A DNA stretch of 64,000 nt from Petrolisthes cinctipes (lineage: Eukaryota; Arthropoda; Malacostraca; Decapoda; Porcellanidae): the NCBI GenBank assembly GCA_033782935.1, contig JAWQEG010000169.1:558001-622000 (forward strand), given 5' to 3'. Under the pieces are notes generated by a model, which was not told where the DNA came from, did no database searches, and was given only the letters and a program-made list of their open reading frames with translations. The translations under genes were made by a program, and so were the position numbers. Shown here one piece after another: positions 38,274 to 50,585 of the stretch. Position 1 is the stretch's first letter. Each line of letters starts with the position of its first letter.

Positions 38274-40427
38274 CCACCTAAAATGTCGATTTTTAGCATG
38301 TTTTTAGCCTATAATTTGAAAATATTCTAGCACTGTGTAGGCATGTACAGATTGCTTCTGGGACCCCAAAATATTGAATTTTCTGGTGTTTTGAGCCTGA
38401 ATTTGAGATATAAACGGGTACAGAAGATACATGCACATATTGACTTTGGGCATCTAAAATATCGATTTTCAGCATGTTTTGGGCCTGTATTTTGAAAATA
38501 CTCTAACACTGAGTAGGCATGTACAGATTGCTTCTGGGACCCCAAAATATTGAATTTTCGGGTGTTTTGAGCCTGAATTTGAGATATAAACGGGTACAGA
38601 AGATGCATGCACATGTCGACTTTTGTGCACCTAAAAGATCGATTTTCAGTATGTTTTGAGCATGTATTTTGAAAATACTCTAACACGGAGTAGGCATGTG
38701 CAGATCGCTTATGGGACCCCTAAATATCGAATTTTCGGGTGTTTAGGGCCAGAATTTGAGATATAAACGGGTACAGAAGATGCATGCACATATCGACTTT
38801 TGTGCATCTAAAAGATCGATTTTCAGTATGTTTTGAGCATGTATTTTGAAAATAACTCTAACACGGAGTAGGCATGTACAGATCGCTTCTGGGACCCCTA
38901 AATATCGAATTTTCGGGTGTTTTGGGACTGAATTTGAGATATCGACTTTTGTGCACCTAAAAGATCGATTTTCAGTATGTTTTTGGCCTGTATTTTGAAA
39001 ATACTCTAACACGGAGTAAGCATGTACAGATACCTTCTGGGACCTCTAAATATCGAATTTTCGGGTGTTTTGGGACTGAATTTGAGATATCGATTTTTTG
39101 GCCCCTAAAATGTCGATTTTCAGCATGTTTTTAGCCTATATTTTGAAAATATTCTAGCACTGTGTAGGCATGTACAGATTGCTTCTGGGACCCCAAAATA
39201 TTGAATTTTCGGGTGTTTTGAGCCAGAATTTGAGATATAGACGGGTACAGAAGATACATGCACATATTGACTTTGGGCATCTAAAATATCGATTTTCAGC
39301 ATGTTTTGGGCCTGTATTTTGAAAATACTCTAACACTGAGTAGGCATGTACAGATTGCTTCTGGGACCCCAAAATATTGAATTTTCGGGTGTTTTAAGCC
39401 TGAATTTGAGATATAAACGGGTACTGAAGATGCATGCACATATCGACTTTTGTGCACCTAAAAGATCGATTTTCAGTATGTTTTGAGCATGTATTTTGAA
39501 AATACTCTAACACGGAGTAGGCATGTACAGATCGCTTCTGGGACCCCTAAATATCGAATTTTCGGGTGTTTTGGGACTGAATTTGAGATATCGACTTTTT
39601 GGCACCTAAAAGATCGATTTTTAGCATGTTTTTAGCCTATATTTTGAAAATATTCTAGCACTGAGTAGGCATGTACAGATTGCATCTGGGACCCCAAAAT
39701 ATTGAATTTTCGGGTGTTTTAAGCCTGAATTTGAGATATAAACGGGTACTGAAGATGCATGCACATATCGACTTTTGTGCACCTAAAAGATCGATTTTCA
39801 GTATGTTTTGAGCATGTATTTTGAAAATACTCTAACACGGAGTAGGCATGTACAGATCGCTTCTGGGACCCCTAAATATCGAATTTTCGGGTGTTTTGGG
39901 ACTGAATTTGAGATATCGACTTTTTGGCACCTAAAAGATCGATTTTTAGCATGTTTTTAGCCTATATTTTGAAAATATTCTAGCACTGAGTAGGCATGTA
40001 CAGATTGCTTCTGGGACCCCAAAATATTGAATTTTCGGGTGTTTTGAGCCTGAATTTGAGATATAAACGGGTACAGAAGATACATGCACATATTGACTTT
40101 GGGCACCAAAAATATCGATTTTCAGCATGTTTTGGGCCTGAATTTTGAAAATACTCTAACACGGAGTAGGCATGTACAGATCGCTTCTGGGACCCCAAAA
40201 TATCGAATTTTCGGGTGTTTAGGGCCAGAATTTGAGATATAAACGGGTACAGAAGATGCATGCACATATCGACTTTTGGGCACCTAAAAGATCGATTTTC
40301 AGTATGTTTTTGGCCTGTATTTTGAAAATACTCTAACACGGAGTAGGCATGTACAGATACCTTCTGGGACCTCTAAATATCGAATTTTCGGTTGTTTTGG
40401 GACTGAATTTGAGATATCGATTTTTTG
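38274..40427 (+). repeat. Copy of the 35.1-37.3 kb segment (offset 3,147 bp)
   Basis: Monomers are 176-177-177-149-148, 176-177-148, 177-148 and 176-177-148, the same series as 35,127-37,280. Similarity extends from about 34,965/38,112 to about 37,400/40,547 and includes ttcggatgttt, gcttatggg, aaaataactctaac and ttcggttgtttt. One change is agataaatg (36,107) against agatacatg (39,254). Confidence 0.88.
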
Positions 40428-41755
40428 GCACCTAAAATGTCGATTTTTAGCATGTTTTTAGCCTATATTTTGAAAATATTCTAGCACTGTGTAGGCATGT
40501 ACAGATTGCTTCTGGGACCCCAGAATATTGAATTTTCGGGTGTTTTGAGCCTGAATTTGAGATATAAGCGGGTACAGAAGATACATGCACATATTGACTT
40601 TGGGCATCTAAAATATCGATTTTCAGCATGTTTTGGGCCTGTATTTTGAAAATACTCTAACACTGAGTAGGCATGTACAGATTGCTTCTGGGACCCCAAA
40701 ATATTGAATTTTCGGGTGTTTTGAGCCTGAATTTGAGATATAAACGGGTACAGAAGATGCATGCACATGTCGACTTTTGTGCACCTAAAAGATCGATTTT
40801 CAGTATGTTTTGAGCATGTATTTTGAAAATACTCTAACACGGAGTAGGCATGTACAGATCGCTTCTGGGACCCCTAAATATCGAATTTTCGGGTGTTTTG
40901 GGCCTGAATTTGAGATATCGATTTTTTGGCACCTAAAATATCGATTTTTAGCATGTTTTTAGCCTATATTTTGAAAATATTCTAGCACTGTGTAGGCATG
41001 TACAGATTGCTTCTGGGACCCCAAAATATTGAATTTTCGGGTGTTTTGAGCCTGAATTTGAGATATAAACGGGTACAGAAGATACATGCACATATTGACT
41101 TTGGGCATCTAAAATATCGATTTTCAGCATGTTTTGGGCCTGTATTTTGAAAATACTCTAACACTGAGTAGGCATGTACAGATTGCTTCTGGGACCCCAA
41201 AATATTGAATTTTCGGGTGTTTTGAGCCTGAATTTGAGATATAAACGGGTACAGAAGATGCATGCACATGTCGACTTTTGTGCACCTAAAAGATCGATTT
41301 TCAGTATGTTTTGAGCATGTATTTTGAAAATACTCTAACACGGAGTAGGCATGTGCAGATCGCTTATGGGACCCCTAAATATCGAATTTTCGGGTGTTTA
41401 GGGCCAGAATTTGAGATATAAACGGGTACAGAAGATGCATGCACATATCGACTTTTGTGCATCTAAAAGATCGATTTTCAGTATGTTTTGAGCATGTATT
41501 TTGAAAATAACTCTAACACGGAGTAGGCATGTACAGATCGCTTCTGGGACCCCTAAATATCGAATTTTCGGGTGTTTTGGGACTGAATTTTAGATATCGA
41601 CTTTTGTGCACCTAAAAGATCGATTTTCAGTATGTTTTTGGCCTGTATTTTGAAAATACTCTAACACGGAGTAAGCATGTACAGATACCTTCTGGGACCT
41701 CTAAATATCGAATTTTCGGGTGTTTTGGGACTGAATTTGAGATATCGATTTTTTG
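40428..41755 (+). repeat. Trimer plus expanded five-monomer unit
   Basis: 40,428-40,928 is a trimer with a cagaatattg variant. 40,929-41,755 is a 176-177-177-149-148 unit, the same five-monomer form as at 38,274 and 44,0xx-44,714. From about 41,045 it matches 38,390 onward with an offset of 2,655 bp. It has a local tgaattttagatat variant at about 41,590. Confidence 0.85.
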
Positions 41756-43081
41756 GCCCCTAAAATGTCGATTTTCAGCATGTTTTTAGCCTATATTTTG
41801 AAAATATTCTAGCACTGTGTAGGCATGTACAGATTGCTTCTGGGACCCCAAAATATTGAATTTTCGGGTGTTTTGAGCCAGAATTTGAGATATAGACGGG
41901 TACAGAAGATAAATGCACATATTGACTTTGGGCATCTAAAATATCGATTTTCAGCATGTTTTGGGCCTGTATTTTGAAAATACTCTAACACTGAGTAGGC
42001 ATGTACAGATTGCTTCTGGGACCCCAAAATATTGAATTTTCGGGTGTTTTAAGCCTGAATTTGAGATATAAACGGGTACTGAAGATGCATGCACATATCG
42101 ACTTTTGTGCCCCTAATAGATCGATTTTCAGTATGTTTTGAGCATGTATTTTGAAAATACTCTAACACGGAGTAGGCATGTACAGATCGCTTCTGGGACC
42201 CCTAAATATCGAATTTTCGGGTGTTTTGGGACTGAATTTGAGATATCGACTTTTTGGCACCTAAAAGATCGATTTTTAGCATGTTTTTAGCCTATATTTT
42301 GAAAATATTCTAGCACTGAGTAGGCATGTACAGATTGCTTCTGGGACCCCAAAATATTGAATTTTCGGGTGTTTTAAGCCTGAATTTGAGATATAAACGG
42401 GTACTGAAGATGCATGCACATATCGACTTTTGTGCACCTAAAAGATCGATTTTCAGTATGTTTTGAGCATGTATTTTGAAAATACTCTAACACGGAGTAG
42501 GCATGTACAGATCGCTTCTGGGACCCCTAAATATCGAATTTTCGGGTGTTTTGGGACTGAATTTGAGATATCGACTTTTTGGCACCTAAAAGATCGATTT
42601 TTAGCATGTTTTTAGCCTATATTTTGAAAATATTCTAGCACTGAGTAGGCATGTACAGATTGCTTCTGGGACCCCAAAATATTGAATTTTCGGTGTTTTG
42701 AGCCTGAATTTGAGATATAAACGGGTACAGAAGATACATGCACATATTGACTTTGGGATCCAAAAATATCGATTTTCAGCATGTTTTGGGCCTGAATTTT
42801 GAAAATACTCTAACACGGAGTAGGCATGTACAGATCGCTTCTGGGACCCCAAAATATCGAATTTTCGGGTGTTTAGGGACAGAATTTGAGATATAAACGG
42901 GTACAGAAGATGCATGCACATATCGACTTTTGGGCACCTAAAAGATCGATTTTCAGTATGTTTTTGGCCTGTATTTTGAAAATACTCTAACACGGAGTAG
43001 GCATGTACAGATACCTTCTGGGACCTCTAAATATCGAATTTTCGGTTGTTTTGGGACTGAATTTGAGATATCGATTTTTTG
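41756..43081 (+). repeat. Continuation of the 2,655-bp-offset copy
   Basis: Monomers are 176-177-148, 177-148 and 175-177-148. The agataaatg variant at about 41,910 groups it with 25,834 and 36,107 rather than with 39,254, so the immediate source may be the 35-36.8 kb copy (offset 5,802). A single-base loss at about 42,693 (ttttcggtg) gives the 175-bp monomer. The gggatcc start at 42,755 is shared with 16,410 and 26,683. Confidence 0.83.
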
Positions 43082-44714
43082 GCACCTAAAATGTCGATTT
43101 TTAGCATGTTTTTAGCCTATATTTTGAAAATATTCTAGCACTGTGTAGGCATGTACAGATTGCTTCTGGGACCCCAAAATATTGAATTTTCGGGTGTTTT
43201 GAGCCTGAATTTGTGATATAAACGGGTACAGAAGATACATGCACATATTGACTTTTGGCATCTAAAATATCGATTTTCAGCATGTTTTGGGCCTGTATTT
43301 TGAAAATACTCGAACACTAAGTAGGCATGTGAAGATTGCTTCTGGGACCCCAAAATATTGAATTTTCGGGTGTTTTGAGCCTGAATTTGAGATATAAACG
43401 GGTACTGAAGATGCATGCACATATCGACTTTTGTGCACCTAAAAGATCGATTTTCAGTATGTTTTGAGCATGTATTTTGAAAATACTCTAACACGGAGTA
43501 GGCATGTGCAGATCGCTTCTGGGACCCCTAAATATCGAATTTTCGGGTGTTTTGGGACTGAATTTGAGATATCGACTTTTTGGCACCTAAAAGATCGATG
43601 TTTAGCATGTTTTTAGCCTATATTTTGAAAATATTCTAGCACTGTACAGATTGCTTCTGGGACCCCAAAATATTGAATTTTCGGGTGTTTTGAGCCTGAA
43701 TTTGAGATATAAACGGGTACAGAAGATACATGCACATATCGACTTTTGTGCACCTAAAAGATCGATTTTCAGTATGTTTTGAGCATGTATTTTGAAAATA
43801 CTCTAACACGGAGTAGGCATGTGCAGATCGCTTATGGGACCCCTAAATATCGAATTTTCAGGTGTTTTGGGACTGAATTTGAGATATCGACTTTTTGGCA
43901 CCTAAAAGATCGATTTTTAGCATGTTTTTAGCCTATATTTTGAAAATATTCTAGCACTGTACAGATTGCTTCTGGGACCCCAAAATATTGAATTTTCTGG
44001 TGTTTTGAGCCTGAATTTGAGATATAAACGGGTACAGAAGATACATGCACATATTGACTTTGGGCATCTAAAATATCGATTTTCAGCATGTTTTGGGCCT
44101 GTATTTTGAAAATACTCTAACACTGAGTAGGCATGTACAGATTGCTTCTGGGACCCCAAAATATTGAATTTTCGGGTGTTTTGAGCCTGAATTTGAGATA
44201 TAAACGGGTACAGAAGATGCATGCACATGTCGACTTTTGTGCACCTAAAAGATCGATTTTCAGTATGTTTTGAGCATGTATTTTGAAAATACTCTAACAC
44301 GGAGTAGGCATGTGCAGATCGCTTATGGGACCCCTAAATATCGAATTTTCGGGTGTTTAGGGCCAGAATTTGAGATATAAACGGGTACAGAAGATGCATG
44401 CACATATCGACTTTTGTGCATCTAAAAGATCGATTTTCAGTATGTTTTGAGCATGTATTTTGAAAATAACTCCAACACGGAGTAGGCATGTACAGATCGC
44501 TTCTGGGACCCCTAAATATCGAATTTTCGGGTGTTTTGGGACTGAATTTGAGATATCGACTTTTGTGCACCTAAAAGATCGATTTTCAGTATGTTTTTGG
44601 CCTGTATTTTGAAAATACTCTAACACGGAGGAAGCATGTACAGATACCTTCTGGGACCTCTAAATATCGAATTTTCGGGTGTTTTGGGACTGAATTTGAG
44701 ATATCGATTTTTTG
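43082..44714 (+). repeat. Block with two 10-bp-deleted monomers
   Basis: Monomers are 176-177-148, 167-148, 166-177-177-149-148. Markers are gaatttgtgatat, actcgaacactaag at about 43,310, catgtgaagattg and gatcgatgtttagc. The part from about 42,770 to 43,992 recurs at about 46,722-47,944 (offset 3,952), where cgaacactaag is again found. Confidence 0.83.
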
Positions 44715-47033
44715 GCCCCTAAAATGTCGATTTTCAGCATGTTTTTAGCCTATATTTTGAAAATATTCTAGCACTGTGTAGGCATGTACAGATTGCTTCT
44801 GGGACCCCAAAATATTGAATTTTCGGGTGTTTTGAGCCAGAATTTGAGATATAGACGGGTACAGAAGATACATGCACATATTGACTTTGGGCATCTAAAA
44901 TATCGATTTTCAGCATGTTTTGGGCCTGTATTTTGAAAATACTCTAACTCTGAGTAGGCATGTACAGATTGCTTCTGGGACCCCAAAATATTGAATTTTC
45001 GGGTCTTTTGAGCCTGAATTTGAGATATAAACGGGTACTGAAGATGCATGCACATATCGACTTTTGTGCACGTAAAAGATCGATTTTCAGTATGTTTTGA
45101 GCATGTATTTTGAAAATACTCTAACACGGAGTAGGCATGTACAGATCGCTTCTGGGACCCCTAAATATCGAATTTTCGGGTGTTTTGGGACTGAATTTGA
45201 GATATCGACTTTTTGGCACCTAAAAGATCGATTTTTAGCATGTTTTTAGCCTATATTTTGAAAATATTCTAGCACTGAGTAGGCATGTACAGATTGCTTC
45301 TGGGACCCCAAAATATTGAATTTTCGGGTGTTTTAAGCCTGAATTTGAGATATAAACGGGTACTGAAGATGCATGCACATATCGACTTTTGTGCACCTAA
45401 AAGATCGATTTTCAGTATGTTTTGAGCATGTATTTTGAAAATACTCTAACACGGAGTAGGCATGTACAGATCGCTTCTGGGACCCCTAAATATCGAATTT
45501 TCGGGTGTTTTGGGACTGAATTTGAGATATCGACTTTTTGGCACCTAAAAGATCGATTTTTAGCATGTTTTTAGCCTATATTTTGAAAATATTCTAGCAC
45601 TGAGTAGGCATGTACAGATTGCTTCTGGGACCCCAAAATATTGAATTTTCGGGTGTTTTGAGCCTGAATTTGAGATATAAACGGGTACAGAAGATACATG
45701 CACATATTGACTTTGGGCACCAAAAATATCGATTTTCAGAATGTTTTGGGCCTGAATTTTGAAAATACTCTAACACGGAGTAGGCATGTACAGATCGCTT
45801 CTGGGACCCCAAAATATCGAATTTTCGGGTGTTTAGGGCCAGAATTTGAGATATAAACGGGTACAGAAGATGCATGCACATATCGACTTTTGGGCACCTA
45901 AAAGATCGATTTTCAGTATGTTTTTGGCCTGTATTTTGAAAATACTCTAACACGGAGTAGGCATGTACAGATACCTTCTGGGACCTCTAAATATTGAATT
46001 TTCGGTTGTTTTGGGACTGAATTTGAGATATCGATTTTTTGGCACCTAAAATGTCGATTTTTAGCATGTTTTTAGCCTATATTTTGAAAATATTCTAGCA
46101 CTGTGTAGGCATGTACAGATTGCTTCTGGGACCCCAAAATATTGAATTTTCGGGTGTTTTGAGCCTGAATTTGTGATATAAACGGGTACAGAAGATACAT
46201 GCACATATTGACTTTTGGCATCTAAAATATCGATTTTCAGCATGTTTTGGGCCTGTATTTTGAAAATACTCGAACACTGAGTAGGCATGTGAAGATTGCT
46301 TCTGGGACCCCAAAATATTGAATTTTCGGGTGTTTTGAGCCTGAATTTGAGATATAAACGGGTACTGAAGATGCATGCACATATCGACTTTTGTGCACCT
46401 AAAAGATCGATTTTCAGTATGTTTTGAGCATGTATTTTGAAAATACTCTAACACGGAGTAGGCATGTGCAGATCGCTTCTGGGACCCCTAAATATCGAAT
46501 TTTCGGGTGTTTTGGGACTGAATTTGAGATATCGACTTTTTGGCACCTAAAAGATCGATGTTTAGCATGTTTTTAGCCTATATTTTGAAAATATTCTAGC
46601 ACTGTACAGATTGCTTCTGGGACCCCAAAATATTGAATTTTCGGGTGTTTTGAGCCTGAATTTGAGATATAAACGGGTACAGAAGATACATGCACATATT
46701 GACTTTGGGCACCAAAAATATCGATTTTCAGCATGTTTTGGGCCTGAATTTTGAAAATACTCTAACACGGAGTAGGCATGTACAGATCGCTTCTGGGACC
46801 CCAAAATATCGAATTTTCGGGTGTTTAGGGCCAGAATTTGAGATATAAACGGGTACAGAAGATGCATGCACATATCGACTTTTGGGCACCTAAAAGATCG
46901 ATTTTCAGTATGTTTTTGGCCTGTATTTTGAAAATACTCTAACACGGAGTAGGCATGTACAGATACCTTCTGGGACCTCTAAATATCGAATTTTCGGTTG
47001 TTTTGGGACTGAATTTGAGATATCGATTTTTTG
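44715..47033 (+). repeat. Copy of 41.8-43.7 kb (offset 2,959/2,960) with a following hexamer
   Basis: Units start at 44,715 (501), 45,216 (325, two monomers), 45,541 (501), 46,042 (501) and 46,543 (491, with a 10-bp-deleted a monomer). The offset to 41-43 kb is 2,959 and becomes 2,960 after 42,693, where the other copy lost one base. Similarity stops near 43,735/46,695. Confidence 0.83.
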
Positions 47034-47910
47034 GCACCTAAAATGTCGATTTTTAGCATGTTTTTAGCCTATATTTTGAAAATATTCTAGCACTGTGTAG
47101 GCATGTACAGATTGCTTCTGGGACCCCAAAATATTGAATTTTCGGGTGTTTTGAGCCTGAATTTGTGATATAAACGGGTACAGAAGATACATGCACATAT
47201 TGACTTTTGGCATCTAAAATAGCGATTTTCAGCATGTTTTGGGCCTGTATTTTGAAAATACTCGAACACTAAGTAGGCATGTGAAGATTGCTTCTGGGAC
47301 CCCAAAATATTGAATTTTCGGGTGTTTTGAGCCTGAATTTGAGATATAAACGGGTACTGAAGATGCATGCACATATCGACTTTTGTGCACCTAAAAGATC
47401 GATTTTCAGTATGTTTTGAGCATGTATTTTGAAAATACTCTAACACGGAGTAGGCATGTGCAGATCGCTTCTGGGACCCCTAAATATCGAATTTTCGGGT
47501 GTTTTGGGACTGAATTTGAGATATCGACTTTTTGGCACCTAAAAGATCGATGTTTAGCATGTTTTCAGCCTATATTTTGAAAATATTCTAGCACTGTACA
47601 GATTGCTTCTGGGACCCCAAAATATTGAATTTTCGGGTGTTTTGAGCCTGAATTTGAGATATAAACGGGTACAGAAGATACATGCACATATCGACTTTTG
47701 TGCACCTAAAAGATCGATTTTCAGTATGTTTTGAGCATGTATTTTGAAAATACTCTAACACGGAGTAGGCATGTGCAGATCGCTTATGGGACCCCTAAAT
47801 ATCGAATTTTCAGGTGTTTTGGGACTGAATTTGAGATATCGACTTTTTGGCACCTAAAAGATCGATTTTTAGCATGTTTTTAGCCTATATTTTGAAAATA
47901 TTCTAGCACT
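47034..47910 (+). repeat. Copy of 43.1-43.9 kb (offset 3,952)
   Basis: It contains a 501-bp trimer (47,034), a 167-148 pair (47,535) and the start of another 10-bp-deleted monomer at 47,850. It shares cgaacactaag, gtgaagattg and gatcgatgtttagc with 43.1-43.9 kb. A local gttttcagcc change is at about 47,562. Confidence 0.83.
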
Positions 47911-50585
47911 GTACAGATTGCTTCTGGGACCCCAAAATATTGAATTTTCGGGTGTTTTGAGCCTGAATTTGAGATATAAACGGGTACTGAAGATGCATGC
48001 ACATACCGACTTCTGTGCACCTAAAAGATCGATTTTCAGTATGTTTTGAGCATGTAGTTTGAAAATACTCTAACACGGAGTAGACATGTACAGATCGCTT
48101 CTGGGACCCCAAAATATCGAATTTTCGGGTGTTTAGGGCCAGAATTTGAGATATAAACGGGTACAGAAGATTCATGCACATATCGACTTTTGGGCACCTA
48201 AAAGATCGATTTTCAGTATGTTTTTGGCCTGTATTTTGAAAATACTCTAACACGGAGTAGGCATGTACAGATACCTTCTGGGACCTCTTAATATCGAATT
48301 TTCGGATGTTTTGGGACTGAATTTGAGATATCGATTTTTTGGCACCAAAAATGTCGATTTTTAGCATGTTTTTAGCCTATAATTTGAAAATATTCTAGCA
48401 CTGTGTAGGCATGTACAGATTGCTTCTGGGACCCCAAAATATTGAATTTTCTGGTGTTTTGAGCCTGAATTTGAGATATAAACGGGTACAGAAGATACAT
48501 GCACATATTGACTTTGGGCATCTAAAATATCGATTTTCAGCATGTTTTGGGCCTGTATTTTGAAAATACTCTAACACTGAGTAGGCATGTACAGATTGCT
48601 TCTGGGACCCCAAAATATTGAATTTTCGGGTGTTTTGAGCCTGAATTTGAGATATAAACGGGTACAGAAGATGCATGCACATGTCGACTTTTGTGCACCT
48701 AAAAGATCGATTTTCAGTATGTTTTGAGCATGTATTTTGAAAATACTCTAACACGGAGTAGGCATGTACAGATCGCTTATGGGACCCCTAAATATCGAAT
48801 TTTCGGGTGTTTAGGGCCAGAATTTGAGATATAAACGGGTACAGAAGAAGCATGCACATATCGACTTTGGGCACCTAAAAGATCGATTTTCAGTATGTTT
48901 TTGGCATGTATTTTGAAAATACTCTAACACGGAGTACAGATACCTTCTGGGACCTCTAAATATCGAATTTTATGGTGTTTTGGGACTGAATTTGAGATAT
49001 CGATTTTTTGGCACCTAAAATGTCGATTTTTAGCATGTTTTTAGCCTATATTTTGAAAATATTCTAGCACTGTGTAGGCATGTACAGATTGCTTCTGGGA
49101 CCCCAAAATATTGAATTTTTGGGTGTTTTGAGCTTGAATTTGAGATATAAACGGGTACAGAAGATACATGCACATATTGACTTTGGGCATCTAAAATATC
49201 GATTTTCAGCATGTTTTGTGCCTGTATTTTGAAAATACTCTAACACTGAGTAGGCATGTACAGATTGCTTCTGGGACCCCAAAATATTGAATTTTCAGGT
49301 GTTTTGAGCCTGAATTTGAGATATAAACGGGTACTGAAGATGCATGCACATATCGACTTTTGTGCACCTAAAAGATCGATTTTCAGTATGTTTTGAGCAT
49401 GTATTTTGAAAATACTCTAACACGAAGTAGGCATGTACATATCGCTTCTGGGACCCCTAAATATCGAATTTTCGGGTGTTTTGGGACTGAATTTGAGATA
49501 TCGACTTTTTGGCACCTAAAAGATCGATTTTTAGTATGTTTTTAGCCTATATTTTGAAAATATTCTAGCACTGAGTAGGCATGTACAGATTGCTTCTGGG
49601 ACCCCAAAATATTGAATTTTCGGGTGTTTTGAGCCTGAATTTGAGATATAAATGGGTACAGAAGATACATGCACATATTGACTTTGGGCACCAAAAATAT
49701 CGATTTTCAGCATGTTTTGGGCCTGAATTTTGAAAATACTCTAACACGGAGTAGGCATGTACAGATCGCTTCTGGGACCCCAAAATATCGAATTTTCGGG
49801 TGTTTAGGGCCAGAATTTGAGATATAAACGGGTACAGAAGATGCATGCACATATCGACTTTTGGGCACCTAAAAGATCGATTTTCAGTATGTTTTTGGCC
49901 TGTATTTTGAAAATACTCTAACACGGAGTAGGCATGTACAGATACCTTCTGGGACCTCTAAATAACGAATTTTTTGGGTGTTTTGGGACTGAATTTGAGA
50001 TATCGATTTTTTGGCACCTAAAATGTCGATTTTTAGCATGTTTTTAGCCTATATTTTGAAAATATTCTAGCACTGTGTAGGCATGTACAGATTGCTTCTG
50101 GAACCCCAAAATATTGAATTTTCGGGTGTTTTGATCCTGAATTTGAGATATAAACGGGTACAGAAGATACATGCACATATTGACTTTGGGCATCTAAAAT
50201 ATCGATTTTCAGCATGTTTTGGGCCTGTATTTTGAAAATACTCTAACACTGAGTAGGCATGTACAGATTTCTTCTGGGACCCCAAAATATTGAATTTTCG
50301 GGTGTTTTGAGCCTGAATTTGAGATATAAACGGGTACTGAAGATGCATGCACATGTCGACTTTTGTGCACCTAAAAGATCGATTTTCAGTATGTTTTGAG
50401 CATGTATTTTGAAAATACTCTAACACGGAGTAGGCATGTACAGATCGCTTCTGGGACCCCTAAATATCGAATTTGCAGGTGTTTTGGGACTGAATTTGAG
50501 ATATCGACTTTTTGGCACCTAAAAGATCGATTTTTAGCATGTTTTTAGCCTATATTTTGAAAATATTCAAGCACTGAGTAGGCAT
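47911..50585 (+). repeat. 2,675-bp tandem duplication, first copy
   Basis: Units start at 48,342 (176-177-176-140), 49,011 (501), 49,512 (502) and 50,014 (501), flanked by parts of the 47,850 and 50,515 units. The copy starts no earlier than 47,911, since upstream reads ctagcactgtacag here but caagcactgagtag at the equivalent place near 50,570. Markers are the ataccgacttctg, agattcatgc and agaagcatgc variants and gaattttatggtg. Confidence 0.9.
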
